A DNA stretch of 50,928 nucleotides from Fusobacterium mortiferum ATCC 9817 (GTDB lineage: Bacteria > Fusobacteriota > Fusobacteriia > Fusobacteriales > Fusobacteriaceae): NCBI RefSeq assembly GCF_000158195.2, contig NZ_GL987991.1:1-50928 (forward strand), read 5' to 3'. The notes under the pieces were generated by a model. That model did no database searches. It saw only the letters and a list, made by a program, of their open reading frames with translations, and had not been told where the DNA came from. The position numbers and the translations under genes were made by a program. This document shows, piece after piece, positions 49,539-50,928 of this stretch (its first letter is position 1; each line of letters begins with the position of its first letter).

Positions 49539-50531
49539 CTATAGCTGAATATTTTCATTTGTAGCTTTTATTTCATCTTGTTTTTCTAAACTTCCAATTT
49601 TTTGTAAAATCTCTTCTATTTTTTTATCTTTTTCTTCTAAGGATTTTTTTAATGTTTCCATTTCTTTATTTTGATTTTCTAAATCAACTATACGAACATC
49701 TCTTTTTTCAATCTCTACTTTTTGAACTTCGATAGTATTTTCTAATGATTTAACTTTATTCATATAGTCAGAGTGTTTTTTAGCTTTCTCCATTATATAT
49801 GTTGAATAAATAGTGTCAAACTTCTCTTTGAACTCTTCTAGTGTTAATTTAACATTTGGAGTCTCTGCTTTTAATTGTCTTTCTACCTCGAATAAGGCAT
49901 CTGTATATATAACTCCAGCATCTTGTAGTGAATGAGCCTCTTCCAATGTTAGTGGATATTCATCTTCATCACTAAATTGCCATAGCATAATATCTTCAGG
50001 ATGTCTTTCTAAATAGGAAATTGTAGTTTCAAGAAGTCCTACATCTTTATCTGGTCTTGAGTGTTGGTAATGAACTTCTCCTAGTTTATCAGTCCATTTA
50101 TAAGGACCAGGAAAAACAGTAGCTTTATATAAATTTATCAATCTAAAATATTCAGTTTTTAATTCATCTTCTGTTGCTCCCTCATACCATACATGAATTT
50201 CTTTATTCCAAGCTTTTTTTAGATATCCTAACTTCTCATCATATTCAACTGTAATAAGTTTTCCATCTTCAATATATTCTCCATCTATAAGAGGTTCAAC
50301 TTCTAATAATTTAGTTTCTTCATATGTCATCTCTCTTATAGCTTGAAGCTCTTCATCATATGTAGGATGAGTAAAATCATTATTTTCATCTAATACAATA
50401 TAGTCTTGAGGATTAAGTTCTGGATGGTCTATAAAAACATTTCCATCAAAATACTGATTAATCTCTTCTCTAGTAAATAAGTGTGTTATAATTACTTTTG
50501 AAATTTTTTCTTTTGTAAATACTTTAATCAT
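49539..50531 (-). CDS. Phage/tailocin tail-associated protein with C-terminal coiled coil
   Basis: 330 residues from ATG 50531, chosen because AAGGAG lies upstream; the longer frame from 50570 has no site. The first ~190 residues are acidic and aromatic (FPGPYKWTDKLGEVHYQHSR), resembling phage virion-associated proteins. About residues 225-325 are a long coiled coil (MNKVKSLENTIEVQKVEIEK onward, heptad-like). It is directly before the lysis genes, the usual place for the last tail or fibre gene. Family not identified. Confidence 0.7.
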   Translation of the reverse strand: MIKVFTKEKISKVIITHLFTREEINQYFDGNVFIDHPELNPQDYIVLDENNDFTHPTYDEELQAIREMTYEETKLLEVEPLIDGEYIEDGKLITVEYDEKLGYLKKAWNKEIHVWYEGATEDELKTEYFRLINLYKATVFPGPYKWTDKLGEVHYQHSRPDKDVGLLETTISYLERHPEDIMLWQFSDEDEYPLTLEEAHSLQDAGVIYTDALFEVERQLKAETPNVKLTLEEFKEKFDTIYSTYIMEKAKKHSDYMNKVKSLENTIEVQKVEIEKRDVRIVDLENQNKEMETLKKSLEEKDKKIEEILQKIGSLEKQDEIKATNENIQL

Positions 50532-50928
50532 TTTATTCCTCCTTAAAATTTTTAATATATGATTAATCATTTGATTAATTTTTGATATTTTATATTCCTA
50601 AAAATCTAAATAAATTTCATAATTTATTTAAAAAATTTAGTTTTATGATTTTTGAAAAAGTATTGATTTTACTTGCTTTTATAATTTTTCTTAAAGTATG
50701 TCTTTAGGAGTTTTTTATAAAAGACTTGAGTAATCTCAAAATATAAAAGTCTTAATTTCATTGACTTTTCGGAACTTTCAAAATTATCAAAAACTACATA
50801 AATTATGAAATTTATGTAATGTTACATATGTTTTTTACATTGGAATCACTCCTCAAAGTTTGACTTTTTGTTATTATTTTGTTATAATTAAAGTGTTCAA
50901 ACCCCCGCAGGGGTTGTAGTGTGATTAA
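50532..50928. other. Right-edge intergenic region without genes
   Basis: No coding frame with a start site. It contains several AT palindromes (AAATAAATT-TCAT-AATTTATTT near 50613-50634; ACATAAATT-ATGA-AATTTATGT near 50799-50820). The only other structure is the plus-strand promoter and GC-rich hairpin listed separately. Confidence 0.6.
50860..50916 (+). promoter_or_regulatory. Strong plus-strand promoter followed by GC-rich hairpin
   Basis: TTGACT (50860-50865), 17 bases, TATAAT (50883-50888). The transcript would start near 50895 with CAAACCCC-CGCA-GGGGTTG, a stable hairpin in very AT-rich surroundings. What it transcribes lies beyond the window. It points away from the lysis cassette. Confidence 0.7.

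Noticed and set aside
50889-50928. tRNA 3' half (GTTCAAAC resembles a T loop)
   Set aside because: The bases before TTCAAAC do not pair with those after it as a T stem, and no acceptor or anticodon arm is present.
50889-50928. CRISPR array
   Set aside because: Only one hairpin unit is visible and no second repeat lies in the window.

Overview
The window is AT-rich (roughly a quarter G+C) and densely coding. It uses AGA for arginine and ATA for isoleucine heavily, has strong AGGAG ribosome binding sites, and carries an anaerobic cobalamin operon. This fits Fusobacterium, most likely the F. mortiferum / varium / ulcerans side of the genus. The genus call is inference from gene content and composition, not a database match. 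No rRNA or tRNA gene was seen.

Layout. 1-284: tail of an IS200/IS605-type TnpB gene plus the element's right end. 325-6734: housekeeping genes (Bax-like glucosaminidase, holA, a two-domain ABC permease, a Gfo/Idh/MocA oxidoreductase, a compact UvrD-like helicase). 6853-22470: a long cobalamin operon behind a promoter and a B12 riboswitch, in the order cobQ, cbiB, P-loop kinase, GNAT (broken), cobD (frameshifted), cbiA, ACT remnant, GNAT, cbiC, cbiD, cbiE, cbiT, cbiL, cbiF, DUF5710 gene, cbiG, cbiH, cbiJ. It covers nearly all corrin-ring steps, but no cobalt chelatase (CbiK/CbiX) and no CobU/CobS/CobT. Two ~245-nt structured repeats flank cbiT. 22508-29358: a dicarboxylate/amino acid symporter, a PLP aminotransferase, a polar amino acid ABC transporter behind an attenuator-like leader, and an MFS exporter behind a structured leader. 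29371-34573: comB-like gene, lipoprotein, radical SAM protein, and a MurR-NagB-NagA amino-sugar operon.

34567-37442: an esterase, then a truncated IS110 element with a probable bridge-RNA region, inserted into and deleting most of a ubiD-like gene next to its divergent LysR regulator. 37609-43533: tyrosine recombinase, pseudouridine synthase, cupin with an HcpR-like operator, nitroreductase, a NicO/DUF1007 nickel-cobalt transport pair, and nfo. The NicO pair could supply cobalt to the B12 pathway.

43765-50531: prophage-like or tailocin-like accessory region on the minus strand: coiled-coil tail-associated protein, M15 endolysin, small membrane protein, holin, a degraded frame, then a two-gene AAA ATPase / subtilisin-like protease pair matching the IetAS anti-phage system, and a small unknown gene. 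A candidate plus-strand ncRNA (44182-44388), with its own promoter, paired TGCCA-loop hairpins and a terminator, sits beside ietS.

Recurring theme: several genes are broken at A-tracts (tnpB, bax 3' end, cobD) or by a short tandem duplication (GNAT at 11012), and cbiE starts at CTG beside an A7 run. Either the assembly has homopolymer errors or these tracts are variable in the organism; raw reads would tell. The strongest candidates for something undescribed are the covarying repeats around cbiT, the ncRNA next to IetAS, and the promoter/operator design and C-terminal HTH of the IetA gene.
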